A stretch of DNA of 64,000 nt from Chamaea fasciata (GCA_029207755.1 JARCOQ010000004.1:36615685-36679684); one strand, 5' to 3'; positions 1 through 14,560 are shown, counted from the stretch's first letter. The notes: generated by a model from the sequence alone, not told the origin. Translations and numbers: made by a program.

Positions 1-1903
1 TTCAATTTTGCTTGAAACTTGAATATGAAATGTGAAATGTCTTTCCTTAAAATCTCTATGTATCTTTTACATCCTGCAGTCATTTCAGCTTTATGGATTC
101 AGAAAACACAGCAGACTAGAGCCAAATGGGCAACCCACATTTTTAGTAGTTCCTATTTTAAACATTTAAATAACTGATTTAATAAGCATCACTAATGACT
201 GCAACGAAACACCAAGTCTTCTCTCAACAGCATCTTTCTGGAAATAAGAAGGATTTAATAGAACTAATTATCATATAGCACATAGCAGTGAACCTGCACA
301 CTAGTCTTGGTCAGTCTTACACCTTTTTTTGTTATTTTACCTGCGTTCATAATTTCAAAATAGTGGAGTTAAGTATCCTTCTGGTATTCACTTCAAAGCT
401 AAAAAAAAGATAGTAAAATAGTAATTTTTTTTAAACCGCTCCTAAAGAAAAAAAGAACATATATCAGAATCACTCTTCTCAGGAAGAAACAATAGTTTTG
501 GAAGGATCCGCATATCTTTTGTGGCTTCACATACCAGATACTGCCCATACCCATCTCATTTAACTCCTCTGTGCCTAATTTTTGACCACTGGAAGCAGAG
601 GGGTAATTCTCCCTTACTTTGCAGATGAAAGATAGAGCACACAAATTATTGTTGTGAAAGGGTCCACAAAAGGAATAGTAACATTTTCTATCTCTCTGAC
701 TGCAGCTCTGGAAAATAATTGACTCATTTTTAAGTCTCACATACATTGCTGCTCTCATTTAAAGGCATTTTCAAAGACCTTCATATATTTTCCATAAAGT
801 AAAAGCATAGGTGTTTGTTTGGAGAAGAAAGGTATCCCCCTTTTGACTGATGCATCCTTAACTCTCCATCATCTAGTCAGTTCCAGCCATCACTCTCCTG
901 GGTCCTCATGCTGAGAACTTGTCCCAAAGCCACTCATTATTTCTCTTCCATGCTAGCAAAGGGGCAAAGAAAATGAGTATGGACTGAGAAACACCATCTA
1001 GAGTGCTCTGAGGGATGCTTGAATAAAGATGTATTATACCAAGAACTCCACACTACAGCACACACACAGAGTTGACACTACCCACAACAGTGAGTCTTTT
1101 GGTTTCCTTCTCTTTAATTTTCATAATGTGCCTGTCTCCTTGGTTTCTAAAGACAAATGATGATGTATTGCTGCACTAAAAAAAGTTTTGTAAATTTGGT
1201 TTTTTTGAAACCCTCCTACTATGGATAAGGGATCAGTTATTAGGAAGGTAAACCATGTCTCACAGCACTTTGCTATGAAAAATTAAATAGCACATAATGA
1301 ACATGTGACACTGAGAAAGTGCACTTAAAATGTGCATTTTCTGCTGAAGTTACAAAATAAAACACATTCTGCAGAATCCATGTGCACATTTCAGGTAGAT
1401 TACTTCACTTTGGAAACAATCACCTGAAAAAGTTCATTACTTACACATACTTATTACTTAGAAATAACAAACTGTGGTTAAATACACCTCAACCTATTCA
1501 TTTGAGTAAAGCACTGTATATTCACCCGAAAGATTGGAACAATTTATTTCACTTAAACACCAGTGTTGCTATTTTTCTTCAGAAAACTATCCTCATGAGT
1601 AGCATCCAGTTCCATAGAGTTTGCTGCATCTTGCAAATTAAAAACATCACCTACAAGAATTTTGTAATGCTACTTCCTGATTTAACATTCTAAATTAATA
1701 TGGAATCAATGAGATAGGTCTTGTTACCATTGGTATGATAAGGGGAAAATAAATTTTCGTTGATGAAAAGAAAGCAATTTTAACACTGCAATGTTTGATG
1801 CGGAGGATACAAGCATACTACATTAAACATTAACAAGACATGTCCTTAAATATTAACAAGATATGTTTTTCTTTCAAAGCAAGAACTCTGTTTAATGGGA
1901 TAT
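1..1903. other. Intronic DNA, nothing recognised
   Basis: AT-rich sequence with short open frames only. No repeat family, RNA gene or coding similarity was recognised by eye. Confidence 0.5.
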
Positions 1904-1967
1904 CTTTTTCTTTTTTTTTTTTTTTTTTTTTTTTTTCTTTTTTTTTCTTTTTTTTTTTTTTTTTTTT
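1904..1967. repeat. Poly(T)-rich tract
   Basis: About 64 bases of T broken by a few C. It gives spurious poly-Phe and poly-Lys open frames on the two strands. No LINE or SINE body is visible next to it, so simple slippage expansion is the likeliest origin. Confidence 0.9.
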
Positions 1968-4928
1968 AATTTCACAAAATGCAGAGACTGTCACTGCTGG
2001 TGAACACTTCTTCTCATCACAGGCAAATTTAGCAGCACCAGGGCTGTTCTGTGTGCAGCAGAGCAATTTTTCAGGCTGCACAGCCACAGGTAGAATATGC
2101 TGCCAGACCAATCCTCCTTCACTTCCTTCATTTCATTGCCAAGAGACAGACTAGCAAGAAAAACCATTAGTGACAACAGTTAACTAGAAATAATGGCACC
2201 AAAACTATGACATATGTTGTGAATAATTGAGGTGAGTTAACTTACGCAAATTTCCCTCCACCTTGATGAATGTCTCTGGTTCTTACCTAATGACAGCAAA
2301 CTTCATTCTCATATGAACAGTTTTAATGCAAAAACTGACCTTGGTTGTTGAAAAAAGGTGACTGGTTTTGATGCTGGCCTGTTCGCTATTTTGTTTAGAC
2401 TGTACTGCATTTAAGACTCCACTATTAGTTTTAAGACACAATGCTTTAAACTTTTGAGGAGAACTGGTATGTAGTATTTCATAAATTAGTAAGTTTTGTC
2501 AACTTGAAACATCAACTTACATGTAAATTTGTTTGTTCATTTGTTTGTTTGTTTTTTAATTTAGCAAAAGATAGCATTTATGGCAATTCCATACTGGTGG
2601 AACAATTTCAAAACTTAATAAACTGAAATCACCCTGTCCTATTTTTAATTCCATACAATCCTTCCTGTGATCAGTATAGATGTACTAAACTCAGGAGAGT
2701 CATCCTGCAATCACATCTGACATTTGACACACTATGAGAAACTGAATATAACAGCAATTGTATGCCTCCACATCTTGCAGAAAGGGAGCAGATAAATAGG
2801 ACCTATAGAAAAAACTGTCTCCACAGCAAATTTCTGCCTTCATTCAGAGGGAAATGTAGTTGTTTCCACCAGACATAATCTTTTCACAGCTTCACGTAAC
2901 TTCATGTGTAAGCAGTTTACAAAAGAGACAAGGGGGTAACACAATGGCACATTCCTCCTGAAGACAAAACTATTTTTTGCTCACACTCAAAATTATGTAT
3001 CCTACACCAAAATTCACCTTGTAAGCAGATGCACTCTGGAAAGAGTCACTGTGTCCCAGGAATCTCAAAATGAAAGCATATTGAAACTTTTTTTTCACCA
3101 AAAAAGGAGCACCTGTTCCTTTAAAGCACGGCTGAATTATGCAAGTACAAAATGCATTTTGATACATTTAAAACTCCAGTCTAAACAGGGCAGGGATAAA
3201 AGTTAATGGAGTGCTACTTATTTCTTATCTTTTTAAGACTACATTTACTTACCCTCAATTAGGAATTTAGTTTCATTGCTCATGCATAGTGGAAGATGAT
3301 ACAGTATTTACTCTCAACTCCTGGAATTATTCGTCCAGCCTCTCCTGGATTACATACATTTAAACCCAATGTAGATATTAATTACAAAATCAGTTCCATT
3401 CATGTCTGTGAGACAACCAAATAGATCTTTCAGTGATTTTGGTTGCACTACTACCTTGCTGTATAAACCAGGCAAACTGCTCAGTATGCCTACAGCCAAT
3501 GCAACACCATGCAAAACCCCCTAGCCAGCCATGAACACCCTGGTTCCAAAATCAGGAACCCAGAACTCAGCATAGATTACCAACTCATGCTAACACACAT
3601 ATAAAAGCTTCTCAGGCCTAAAAATGATTTTTTTTTTTTTTTTTTTTTTTTTACATTGCTCTTTGATGACCTCTAAAATTCAACCATAACACGTAAATAG
3701 GAGGAGCTAATTCAGGACAATACTTGCATTTTTTTTTTTTTCTTTTTACATTCCCCATGAAGACATTCTTGGGACTCACAGTCATCATGCAAACTTGGTT
3801 AATACCTTTTTTTTTTCACATCTTTACACGTTATCTGAAAGATAATGACGATCTCATTATCTGAAAGATCTGGCAACATTTCTGGCAGAATTCACATCCC
3901 ATTTCCTTGGGGTTTTTTCTTCCTGCCTTTGGCTTGGAATACTTAAAACATACTTATTAGTTTCCTTGTAATTTCCTTTGGGCAGATCTCTTCTGCATAT
4001 CTCTTCTCCCTATGCTAATATCACTCATGTCATAAAAATTCTTGGCAGAAGAAGTCTATTTTGGTAGCAGCATGACAGACATGCTACAGCAGCTCTTTGG
4101 ATTTACTTCAGCTATTGCATGGAAATTACAGCTTTCTTCCTGTAATTTAAGAGCTAACTTTTTGCAGATGGATTTGACTGTCAGACCCATAGGTTTTCCT
4201 CTGGCAACACAAGTCACAGGATTTTGCCCTGAAGACCTGAAAAAGTCACTCTGCCCTTTAGTAACACATGTGGAAATCACAACTAACATGCAACAACACA
4301 AACTCGGATTAAGTACTTACTCTTTCCACAATAAAAAGCACATACTTTATTTGAAATCTCTATCTTTCAGCCGGTCACCTACAACATATATCTCTTAGCT
4401 CAGCTGAGTAAAGTAGATAAGAGATAATAAAATAAAGAGCTGTTGAATGCTTATGGAAATGGTACTCCTGGGAAAGAATAAACCCTAGTCCAAGCACTAC
4501 AATAGAATTCATTGATTTTATTATATTCTCCTAAATGACAAAGTATCTTACTAGAAATTCTAGTTCTATAAACACAATCTTGATCATTGATTCTCGTTTT
4601 TAAAAGTCACTATTTTGAAATGCATCAATAAATACTTTATATACCTACTGCAACTCTCGGTATCTGATGCATGAAGATGGGGTTCAAGTCGGTGCAGAGG
4701 ATGCAAACCTCTGTAAAATATAAATACACACTTGCACTTCTGATGATTTCTTCTTTCTAATAGTCAAAGTCTTTGTTAACTAAGGAGCCTTAAAGGTATC
4801 ACAGAAGAGAATGTTGTACAAGGTCTTACATTTTACCTGATTTGAAAAACAATTAAGGATTTTGAAATAAGAATGTAAATGGGAAACTATCCACTCACAG
4901 TTACATATTTAGGTACTAAGGGAGCTAC
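1968..4928. other. Intronic DNA with T runs, nothing else recognised
   Basis: AT-rich. It holds a pure run of 25 T at 3628-3652 and shorter T runs near 3730 and 3810. No transposon or gene similarity was recognised. Confidence 0.5.
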
Positions 4929-5450
4929 TGTCAGGGAATACATCTGGTGTAGCTTTTGAAATTGTAACTTTTTGCAAGCTGCAATTTCAAGCTACAGACT
5001 GAGAGGCAGGTTGAGTTCTGGATGGGAGTACAGAGAGACGAGAAGCCATGAACTGCCAACCCTCTGCATAACAAAGGGCTCAAACACTGGCGGCCAGGTG
5101 AATGGACACAGAGACACAGCAGGAGCCAAAAACTCACAGGCACTTGGACATGAGTGTATAAAAGCCCAGAGATTCCTTTGTTCACACTCCTCGAGCTTGA
5201 GCCGATTCTGTGTTACTGTCAATAAATGGCTTTATAGAACTAGAGAGATGAACATCTCCTATGGGAAACCTGGGGTCAAACCAACAAGGAAACCTGGTGT
5301 GACTGCTTCAGAGTGGAGTGTATGGGGGGAGCCAAGCAGGGCTCCAGTCACTCACCGGAGCAGGCCGCTGTGAAAGGAGCCTTGGTCCCGGCAGCTGCAA
5401 TCTCCAGCACTGGGAGTGTGACTGCCAGAGAGTCTTGTGAATGGTCAGAG
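4929..5450 (+). mobile_element. Candidate solo LTR, right edge uncertain
   Basis: A GC-richer island in AT-rich intron. It begins at TGTCAGGG and contains a TATA box (TATAAAA, 5157-5163) followed 58 bases later by AATAAA (5221-5226), the U3-R arrangement of a retroviral LTR on the plus strand. No right end with CA plus a matching duplication of the left flank (CTAC) was found, so the right limit is approximate and the left one tentative. It could also be a truncated LTR. The open frames crossing it (5.0-5.5 kb) are not recognised proteins. Confidence 0.5.
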
Positions 5451-8400
5451 TGGGAAGTTTTCTTAACAGCTGTCATCTTACTAAGTGCAAGTGGACTTTA
5501 ACAAAAAGCTCTGTGACGAACAGAACTATCTTGGTTTACATTTGCAGCGCTGATGCAATGTATTTACTGAAGACATGAATTTGGTGTAAGCAGACTCCTG
5601 AGATCGGTTCACACCTCTTATTTTAACCGACAAAAATGTATAGTGTACTACCTTCACATGCACAACATGCAGTTTCTGTGTTTGTGCAGGTCTCTTTCCC
5701 ACTATTTAAAAATACTGCTAACAAATATTATGGCAGAGGGTACATTTCATATGCCAATTAAAAGTGTTATTACAGATATTTGTCTATAACAGAATCCTAA
5801 ATTAAGAGAGGAAGGAGGCCTAGAAAGTGGTATAACAGGTGACACTGCTACAAAAAATGCCGTACTGAAAAAAGAGAAGTCTGTACTAAACTAAAATAAC
5901 TGGAATGAATACTAAAGCAACTAAAGGTAGATGAGTTCGAGTAAGTTTATAGAATTATGTACACCATCTTGTAGATTACATCATGTTCACCACAAGACAG
6001 TTTATAAACTTTAACCAGTTCTGGAAACACCGTTGCTTTTACAACCATCTCAGACAACAGAAATATCTCATTCACCAAAGGAGCACCTTTGCATCCCTTC
6101 ACTTTATGAAGACGGTTATACTTTGACCCTTATTCTAAAGCTGTTTTCTTCAATACATTAAAGACATGACACCCATGAAAATATTTCAGTTAACCCGCAT
6201 GACTCACCTTTCATAATAACCACAATAAAGAGTATGAAAGCAGGGACACAGCCACTAAACAAAAAGGGACAAAAAAAATGTTAGAAGAAATACAAAATTC
6301 ATAAAGATAATTCCTCTAAATCAATCTGATACCAGATCTTAATCTTTGTATTGAAGTGCAACATTCCGTGTGCTTTTGAGTGCAATTTTGAACACAGAGG
6401 GCCATTACAGATAGCACAGTACTACAAAGAGGTAAGGAAGGAGACAGTTGAGGCTCTTCCTTTGGATGTGTTTATTTGTCTCCTTTGAAGGAAGTACAAG
6501 AGGTGCCCACTTCAGACACAGAGTGGGTTTGTAAATTCTAAGGACACCTGTCTGCCATTCAGCTCTTCTGCCTGCAGAGATGTTTAGTTTCTCTTGAGGA
6601 AGATATTAACAACGACATGCTAATAGTAACAAACAGGTTAATACCAATTATTAATTGTCTTGCTACAGTCACCTGTGTTATAAAGAGTGCCAAAATGTGC
6701 CACACAGGACTGTTTCTTATGGTATCAGGCAGGTATTTCTGGAATTTGCTGTAAACATTCTCAGGAGTCTTTAACTGCTACAGTGACTTTTAAAGTCTAT
6801 GTGTGTTGTTTAATTGGTTTTAAAACAATTTTAATTGTTTTTAAAAGCTCCAGAATCAGAATTGTTAATCTTTCAAAGACATTTCAAGTCTTAGGGACAA
6901 CTGGCACAATGAAAGTGTAAAAACATAAAACTAATCCACCATTAAAATCTATTTTCTATACTAAGTCTTATTCTTAAAGAAGGGAATGGATATTTTCTCA
7001 TTTTAGTAGCTTGCACACTATTTATTTTCAAAGAATTTATCTATGATGTCTGTTGTGGGTTTTTTGTTTATTTGTTTGGGTTTTTGTTTGGGTGTAGGGA
7101 GTTTTGTGTATTTGTTGTTTGGAGGATTTTTTTGTAGGGGTTGTTTTGGTGGAGGAGGGATTCTGGAGGGAGGTATTAATTTCCATAAAGATTTCTTTAA
7201 AATAATCAGACTGCAGAATTTATTCTGAGCTCTGGAGAAAGGCTAGACCCAAGAAGGGTCTAGTAATTTCAAGAATTGCACAGACTAAGCAAAGCTTTGA
7301 TTTGCTACAATAGTCATTTCCCAATCTGGAGACCTGAAGAGGAGGTTCTTTTTCTATTCATGTGAAAATATATTTATGAAGAAGCTTTCCACAGGCTTCT
7401 TCACAAATCTGTGCTGGATTTAGGACATCTTTATAAATACAAATGTTGGAGGCAGACTGTTGGAGACAGCAAATATCAGCTATATCAAATAGTTGTTTCA
7501 GCGTTTTTCAAAGCAGAGTAATTGCAAAGTACAGCATGCTTTCATTCACTGGAACACCACAGACTTTCCGGGACGGTAAGAGAGATTGCAAATTCTCTTC
7601 ATCTCCTCTAGTGATATAAAGCACCTTGGAAAAGGGTAATTTTAACATGCTGCATTTTAGGAGCACATTTTAACTTGTTCCTTTAGATATGAAGGCATAT
7701 AATTAAGTCTCAGGAAGAAGACAGCTTTTTGCTTAAATGGGTCCAAAGCTTATCACATTAGTAATACTTTTTTTAAAAAAAAAGTCTTTTAAACATGTAA
7801 CTGCATGTACTTGCATTTTTCTTGATGAGATAATAGGTTCTACTTAGAAAGAAAACTTTCCTCCCCAGCCTTCATCTCTCTTCATGCTCTGATTAGTCAA
7901 CTAATTTAGCAAAAAAGACCTAGAATATATCAAAGGGCCAGCACACATAGTTTATTTTGTGGTCACACTGCAAGCTTAAATTTGCACTTACAAATAGAAG
8001 ATTTTGTTTAAGAAATAGATGAAACACAGCAGAATTCTTGCTACAATTAGCAGTAAATGCTTGACAAAATAAGATTTAAGTTACCTATAACACAGAGGAA
8101 TTTCCTTTGGCACAAAGGCTGAATTTAGACCTTGCACACTAAAGTGCTTTGCAGCCTCATGAGGGGCCCTCCAAATACTCCAGATCTGCCATGTACCCTG
8201 GACAGCACCTGCTCTCAGTTCCTACCACTGCTGTTTTTCCAAAGTAAAGATAAAAGCACAGATCTTCTCACCCTGAAGACTATGTCCTACCTCTGCAACC
8301 CAAACAGAGTTGTGCTCTTTCCCAACACACCTGACAGTGTCAGAACTCACTGAGCCTTTGGCTTTCACAGAATCATTTGAAAAGTTCAGCATGTGGCTGT

Positions 8401-8844
8401 GATCACAGGAACTGCCTTTCACAACACCATCACCCACAGAGACACACACCTTGGCTCATCCACGGGGTCTGCGCAAGGGATTCCAGTTCCTGAGCTGTAC
8501 CCTACAGATTCTGCCCCAACAACCAGCCAAGAGGACCACCACTGCCAGCTTCTCTTGCAGAAGCTGTTTGGGGGAAGGAAAGCAGTTGCCCTCGACACGG
8601 CCTCTTCTCTGTTTTTAGCTGTCTCCTCCAGCTTACTTTAAATTTCTGTTCTGGGAGAGGAGATTGGAAGTCAGGACTACATTCTGAAAGGCATGCCACT
8701 CAGTCACAGTAGTAACAGTATCATACTTTCTCGCTTGCACTATTTTTCCTCCCAACTTTAAGCTTGCTCTGTGCAAAATGAGAATGATTTGATTTAAACT
8801 GGCACAAGAAGTTAAGAGGGAGAATGATATCATAGGGAAGAGAT

Positions 8845-8845
<1 letters not shown>
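5451..8845. other. Intronic DNA, no gene recognised
   Basis: AT-rich. It includes a G/T-rich stretch at about 7043-7150 with several GGG runs on the plus strand, and a somewhat GC-richer stretch at about 8130-8690 whose short open frames (73 and 82 residues) resemble nothing I know. Confidence 0.45.

Positions 8846-8898
<53 letters not shown>
8846..8898. repeat. (TAGA)n tetranucleotide microsatellite
   Basis: An uninterrupted period-4 run of 53 bases (about 13 copies), followed by an imperfect continuation to about 8912. It lies immediately left of the 3' side of a minus-strand CR1 fragment, so it may have grown from the CR1 tail. Confidence 0.95.
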
Positions 8899-8924
8899 GG
8901 ATGATAGATAGAGTTCTTCTATAT

Positions 8925-9165
8925 ATAAAGACAGAGACACTCTCATTAGACCCGGTTACTCAGAGGGATGGAGCAACCACAACTTCTCTGGGTAGCCTGT
9001 TCCAGTGCCTTATCACGTCCACAGTCAAGAACTTTTTCTTAGTATCTAATATAAATGTACCCTTTGTCACTTTAAGACCCTTGTTCTATCACTTCATGCC
9101 TTTCTTAAAAGCTCTCTTACAGTATTTTTCAGTACCTAGATGTGCCTGTCTTCATGCAATAGACC
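8925..9165 (-). mobile_element. CR1 LINE 3' fragment
   Basis: Read on the minus strand, this resembles the 3' region of avian CR1: the segment around 8985-9060 matches the typical CR1 text that includes 'gggtagcctgttccag' and the following 'aagaactttttctta'. The terminal octamer tail is missing or replaced by the microsatellite on the left. 5'-truncated and non-coding. Confidence 0.75.
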
Positions 9166-12100
9166 TTCATAGAATGATGGAGCAGGACCAAGAATGTGAA
9201 ATCAAGAATGTGACTGAATCAGTTATGTCCTAATTGCATTTCGCTTTCTCACAGAAATCACTTGCCCCCACATGAAAACTGACACTGCTAAGAAATATGA
9301 GAAAATAACTGGGTTTTTTCTTCAAAGAATATCGAACTAGAAACCAACAGTGCCAGAAGCACTTCAAAGAATTGTGACTTCTTTGACAAAATTCACTAAT
9401 GCAGGCTGTGTACATATTTTATTGTAAAAAAAGAATTCAATAAAAACTGGATGTGTTTCTTAAATTATGATTCTATTTGATTTTTTTGGTAAATAAATCT
9501 GATACTAAACATATACTAGAACTACCAATATTTCATATGAGCTATAGTAACTCACAGTAACAGTCAGCTACTAATGCTCCACTAACGTTAATTTGACCAA
9601 ACCCATAGCAGTACTACCATTTCCCTATTCCTAAAAGCATAAAAGAGGCACATTTGAGTTCCTAGAATTTTTCTATTACTTGAAAACTAAAAATATCTTC
9701 CCTTTCCTCTTTCTGTTCATACAAAAAGTGGTTTCTTTGAAGAGTTATTCCCAGTATCTTCAGAAAAAAAAAATGAGATAAGTTCAAGTGAAACTTAAAT
9801 TCTTGTTTTAACTAAAGCTTATACTGGCCAGTCATGCAAAAATCACCTGTCTTAGAATGACCAATAACTGTTGAAATACACAAGGAAAAGCACATACTAA
9901 CAATCCTGTCAGTCAAAACCAATAAATGCACCTTGCAGTCAATATAAGCAGCACCTTGTAAAACAGAGGCAACAGTTCTCTAAATGCTTCCCAAAGAATA
10001 CACAATCCTAGACATCTTGATACAGGCATTAATGAGACTAAAAAGAAAAATCAAGGAGATATTTTGTCTATATTTCAGATAACATTGGTATTTTCCTGGA
10101 TGGGAAAACTGAGTTTATTCCAAAGTTTTGGTGATAAGAAGGAAAGAAGAAAACGTTTTGATGGACAGATGACAACAACAATAAGCAACCTTAATGACTC
10201 ATTCTAGTCTTCAATCATTAAGCTAAAATGGATAGTTTAGCATTTGGTCTACATTTCCTTCTGTTATGTTTTCAACATCCTTACACTAATTGTTGCTCCA
10301 CTCCAAGCTTTTCCGGCTGTCACTCACAAGGCTTACACTTTATAGCATAAAACTGAGCTAAAGAAGAAAAAAAAGCTAATTCATAGCATCCATTATCAGT
10401 CAGCTTGACAAAAAAGTTCCTGTGGTTTTTTTGTATTTGCAAAATGCCTATGCATACTTGATAGAACTTTTAAAATTGTGGCATAAATGTAAAATGGTTA
10501 TGAAAGTTCATACTGGTTTTTCCATTTAGTTTTGGTGTTTTTTTTACTCTGAACATTTTCTGGATAGCCAGAAATTAGTGCTTTTTCATAGTAGCAAACC
10601 AAAATTTTGCACTATTCATTAAAAATTTTAATATACATTGCAAGAATTTGTTCATTGCTTTCTGTACTTTTCATTAAAGTGATAAGACTTTTATATCCTA
10701 AGTGACTAAGTGAAAGACTATGTATATATAATGTGCTTCAGAAGTACAGTTTAAGAGATGCATCTATTTCCAGTGACAATCAACCAATAGGTTTGCATCA
10801 CATCCTGACCAAAATAGTTCTTGAAGGTGAACAAGCCTCACAGAACCAATCTGAATTGTCTGTATTAAGGCTACTTAAAGTACTGGAGAGGAAAGGCAGG
10901 AAAGGAACTGCTAAAATCCAGAAAATTCGCAGGAGCCTGTTACAAGAAACAGGAATCTTAGACTGCAATGCTGACAGGCAAGACACCCATTGGTTTTCCA
11001 AATAATACTCAATAAACTGCTTTTCTTTTCTATTCTTTAATCTGGAATACAATTAATGATCAATAGGAGATGTTAGAGGGCAATAGGAGATGTTAGAGGG
11101 AAACATTTAAGTTTGATATTGCAGCTCACAACATCAAGATCACTTAAAACAAGTAGGCTGGAGTCTATGAGATCTATCAGCCAAAGACTGAATTTCGACT
11201 TCATTTTCAAATATAAATATTGAAATTGAAACAGTATCATGCAGGGGAAAACTAAAGCATAGAGTAATTCTTTATAAGGATTACTTACACTACTACTATT
11301 TTGGCACTTTTATTTTAACTGCAATACTTTGTTAAGATTTATTATTTCAAACAAATGCATACTTATGTGCACTCACACAGTTACATGCAGTGTAACACAT
11401 TTCCAGAAAAGTTGATATATTTTTCCTGCTTCCTATTATTATGTACGTTATAAACCATGCTAGCTTTGGACCTTGATATCAGTATGTGTCACAATACCCC
11501 CTGTGTAGTCATTTCATCTGAATTTTTTAAAAAATTCCAGCATTTCTGAGAAGGGAAAAAGATGACTTGGACAATCACTGCCCCTAAGATTTACAGTAAC
11601 AGAAGCTTAACACTTAGAGATGGAAAGTACACACAGTAGACAGATAAAGCACACTGAATTACTCCACAATTTTATTTTGTATGGATGAAAGCAGCTAACA
11701 TATGAATAAACATCAACTGGCTTCCTAAAATATTGAGGTTATGGGGAATCTTAGCCCACTGCAGATATTTTTTATCTCTTTTTAAAAAATGCCCAGCTCT
11801 GCAGAAAGTTACATAACCAGATGCCTCAATCTATGTGTGGAGAAAAAGTCTACTTGACTAAACCTTGTATGAAATTATAGACCATAGCCTAGATATAACC
11901 CATGAGGATTTCTTTCTGCAGAGCGCTAAGAAGCAGCAGTCATTTCAGCAATTAGAGATGAACATCCTCACTGCTATTATGCATTAGTGAAATCTTTATT
12001 ACATGGCAGTGACCTCCTCTTAGGAAATGAAACCAAAGTTATCATTGAGATAACTTGTATTTAAGAGTACTATCCTAAAAGAATCTCAGATGTCTAGCAA

Positions 12101-14324
12101 AAAATATTGTAATATATAATAACTATCTAAACTTTTATGATAGTTTTCACATTAATGAGAAAATGTGTCACAGAGTTTGGAAAATATTGTGAACATTTTT
12201 TCCTTTCACATCCTTAATGCTCATTTCTACTCCCTCCTTTAAACGTCTAATCTTTTTTCCCTATGTACTAGGAAATGGGGAATAAATTCTCTGAAAACAA
12301 TCATCTGGAATGAAAAATAAAGAAATAAGATCCATCAGAGGAGGACTGCCTTCAAATAGGCCTCAAAAACCTCATACCTAAATTGTATGCCATACTGTAA
12401 AAATTGAGGTGAATCACTGAAATGCTACTGCCATGTAACTTAAATCATCAGCATTTTTTGCCAGTCAAACAATATTCAAATACAATGATTAAAAAAAAAA
12501 AAAAGTATGCAGAATGGCTGTCAAACTTTTTAATTTGCTGTTCAGGAGTCTTTTCTTCATGTGCAGTTACAATTAAGAATGAAAAAGGTTAATGTCAGAA
12601 GTATGTAAGCTCACATCTAGATTTTGGAGATCACTCTACTAGAACAAGAACACGTAAATAAAACCATAAACCTGTACACCAAAAATTTATTATAGTAGTC
12701 TTAAAAATGTGAGAAAAACCGAAGTGTAAACTTAACTTATGCATAGAAAATTTTCAGTGCATATATATGTATACACATACTTAGCTGATATTATAGTCAT
12801 TAAGTTGTACCATACAGTTATTGACTTTGGTGCCCAACAAACCAACAACACTATCATAGCACTGGATCGGTTAATTTCTTCCATTATATCTTGCCTACCA
12901 GAAATGGAATCATCAGGAAGTTACACCCCAACTTGTGTCCCATTTTTATCACTAAATTATAGAACTATTCACAGTGGGAAGACTGTATTTCTGTGCTTTG
13001 TTTTTTTCCATGTTAACATTAATTCAGTAGTATCTCAGTAGTCACTCATGTTAAATCATTCACATCTGTAAACTCTCAGCTCTATAATATCACATCCTAA
13101 GCCTCTACAACTTTCTGGATTCTCATCTTTACTGTTCATAGATCAGAACATCATTAATTTTCTCAGATCTTGGCCAAATGTCTTCCAGCCAAGTTTCTAG
13201 CTGCAACTAAAATTGAAGGTGAGTAACAGTCAACATTTTTCTGCAACGGCTTCATTTTTTCATATTCTTCTCCTGCATTGTTCCTATTGACAGAAACACT
13301 TTCTTGAGTTTTAGAGAAGTCTATTGAATGAAAGTGAAAAAAGTGCATTATTTTGAAGGTTATTCTTGCATCCTAACAGCAGATTAAAAGAAGAAAGAAA
13401 TTACATGGTAATGGTAGCTATTTTAATAATTGCTTTAAATATTTTTCCTTATGTATAAAAGTCTGCAAGCCATTTTAAATACAGAAAAAAAAGGTAACTT
13501 AAACAGAACTTGTTTTTAAATCAGTCCATTATTTCAGGGTATTAAATAACCAAGCAGTGTCCTACATTAAAGATGTTCCAGAAAACAAACAAAAAGATCT
13601 CTGTTTGCAATGGTTTTCCATAAATTCCATTATTTTTTCTCCATAATATTCCTATATACCTATAGAAGATGTAATAATTAAAATCTCTGAGAAAAAAAAA
13701 TTATGTGGGTTTCTCATACTGGATAGCAAATGCTAACTCATATGCACTCAATGCTGAGAATACCCGTCAAACTTGTTAACAGGAGAAAATCTCATGAGGC
13801 AACTATTAAATTATTACAATGATTCTCTTTCTACCCACACAGCATTTAATGAAGTTATTTAAAGTCTCTATGAAAAATCATGAGGAAAGATCTCCAGATT
13901 TCACAATTGCTGCTTTGCTTTACCCACTCACTGTATCTACACTATCCTTACTCCACTCATCTCAGGACCAAGTCAATGTCCTGATCTGAGATGCTCCAGC
14001 AAAGCTATAGAGCTGTTGGGCAAGACACCTAGAGTGGTCCAGTATTATTTACAGCTTAAGTATATTCACAGTTTAAGAAATAGTGTCAAAACATACACTC
14101 AATACGACCTAATATATCCTGTAATTCCTGTTACTCAGATTTTCTTCATGGAAAACTGACTACATGTCAAGTCCAAAAAGGCCCATAGAAGATCATGCTA
14201 GAAAGACGCCATGCTAGAAGTCCTGCAAGAACGTTAATTCTGCCTTTTAACAGGTAAAGCAATAAAAATGCACACGCAAAGCAAAACAAGGAATCCATTT
14301 ACCACTTCCAAAGGACTGGCTGTT
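9166..14324. other. Intronic DNA, nothing recognised apart from a small tandem duplication
   Basis: AT-rich with only short chance open frames. It contains a perfect 20-bp tandem duplication at 11061-11100 and a poly(A) run near 12490. No transposon or exon was recognised. Confidence 0.45.
11061..11100. repeat. Perfect 20-bp tandem duplication, two copies
   Basis: The unit CAATAGGAGATGTTAGAGGG occurs at 11061-11080 and again at 11081-11100 without mismatch. Confidence 0.97.
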
Positions 14325-14560
14325 ATTCTGCATGTCCAGGAAAGCAGGACTCCATCATGCCTAAGAGTGACTTTGGAAGACAAACACCATCACTCAGAAT
14401 TTCCTCCACTTTCACCTTCTTCCTCCAGCTTTATATTCTGAGCATGAAGTCATATGGTCTGGAATATCCTTTGTGTCAGTTAGGGTCAGTTGTCCCCCCT
14501 GTTTCCCTCCCATTCGCTTGTGCACCTCCAATTTAATTCTGAAGAGAGGAAAGGAGAGTA
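14325..14560 (-). mobile_element. LTR fragment of an avian endogenous retrovirus
   Basis: The segment around 14440-14560 (gaagtcatatggtctggaat, then a C-rich stretch and 'cttgtgcacctcca') resembles, in reverse orientation, the U3 part of a common avian LTR family. Ends and target duplications were not found. The call rests on recalled family sequence, so it is moderate at best. Confidence 0.45.

Noticed and set aside
1830..2154. Poly-Lys and poly-Phe frames
   Set aside because: Produced by the poly(T) tract.
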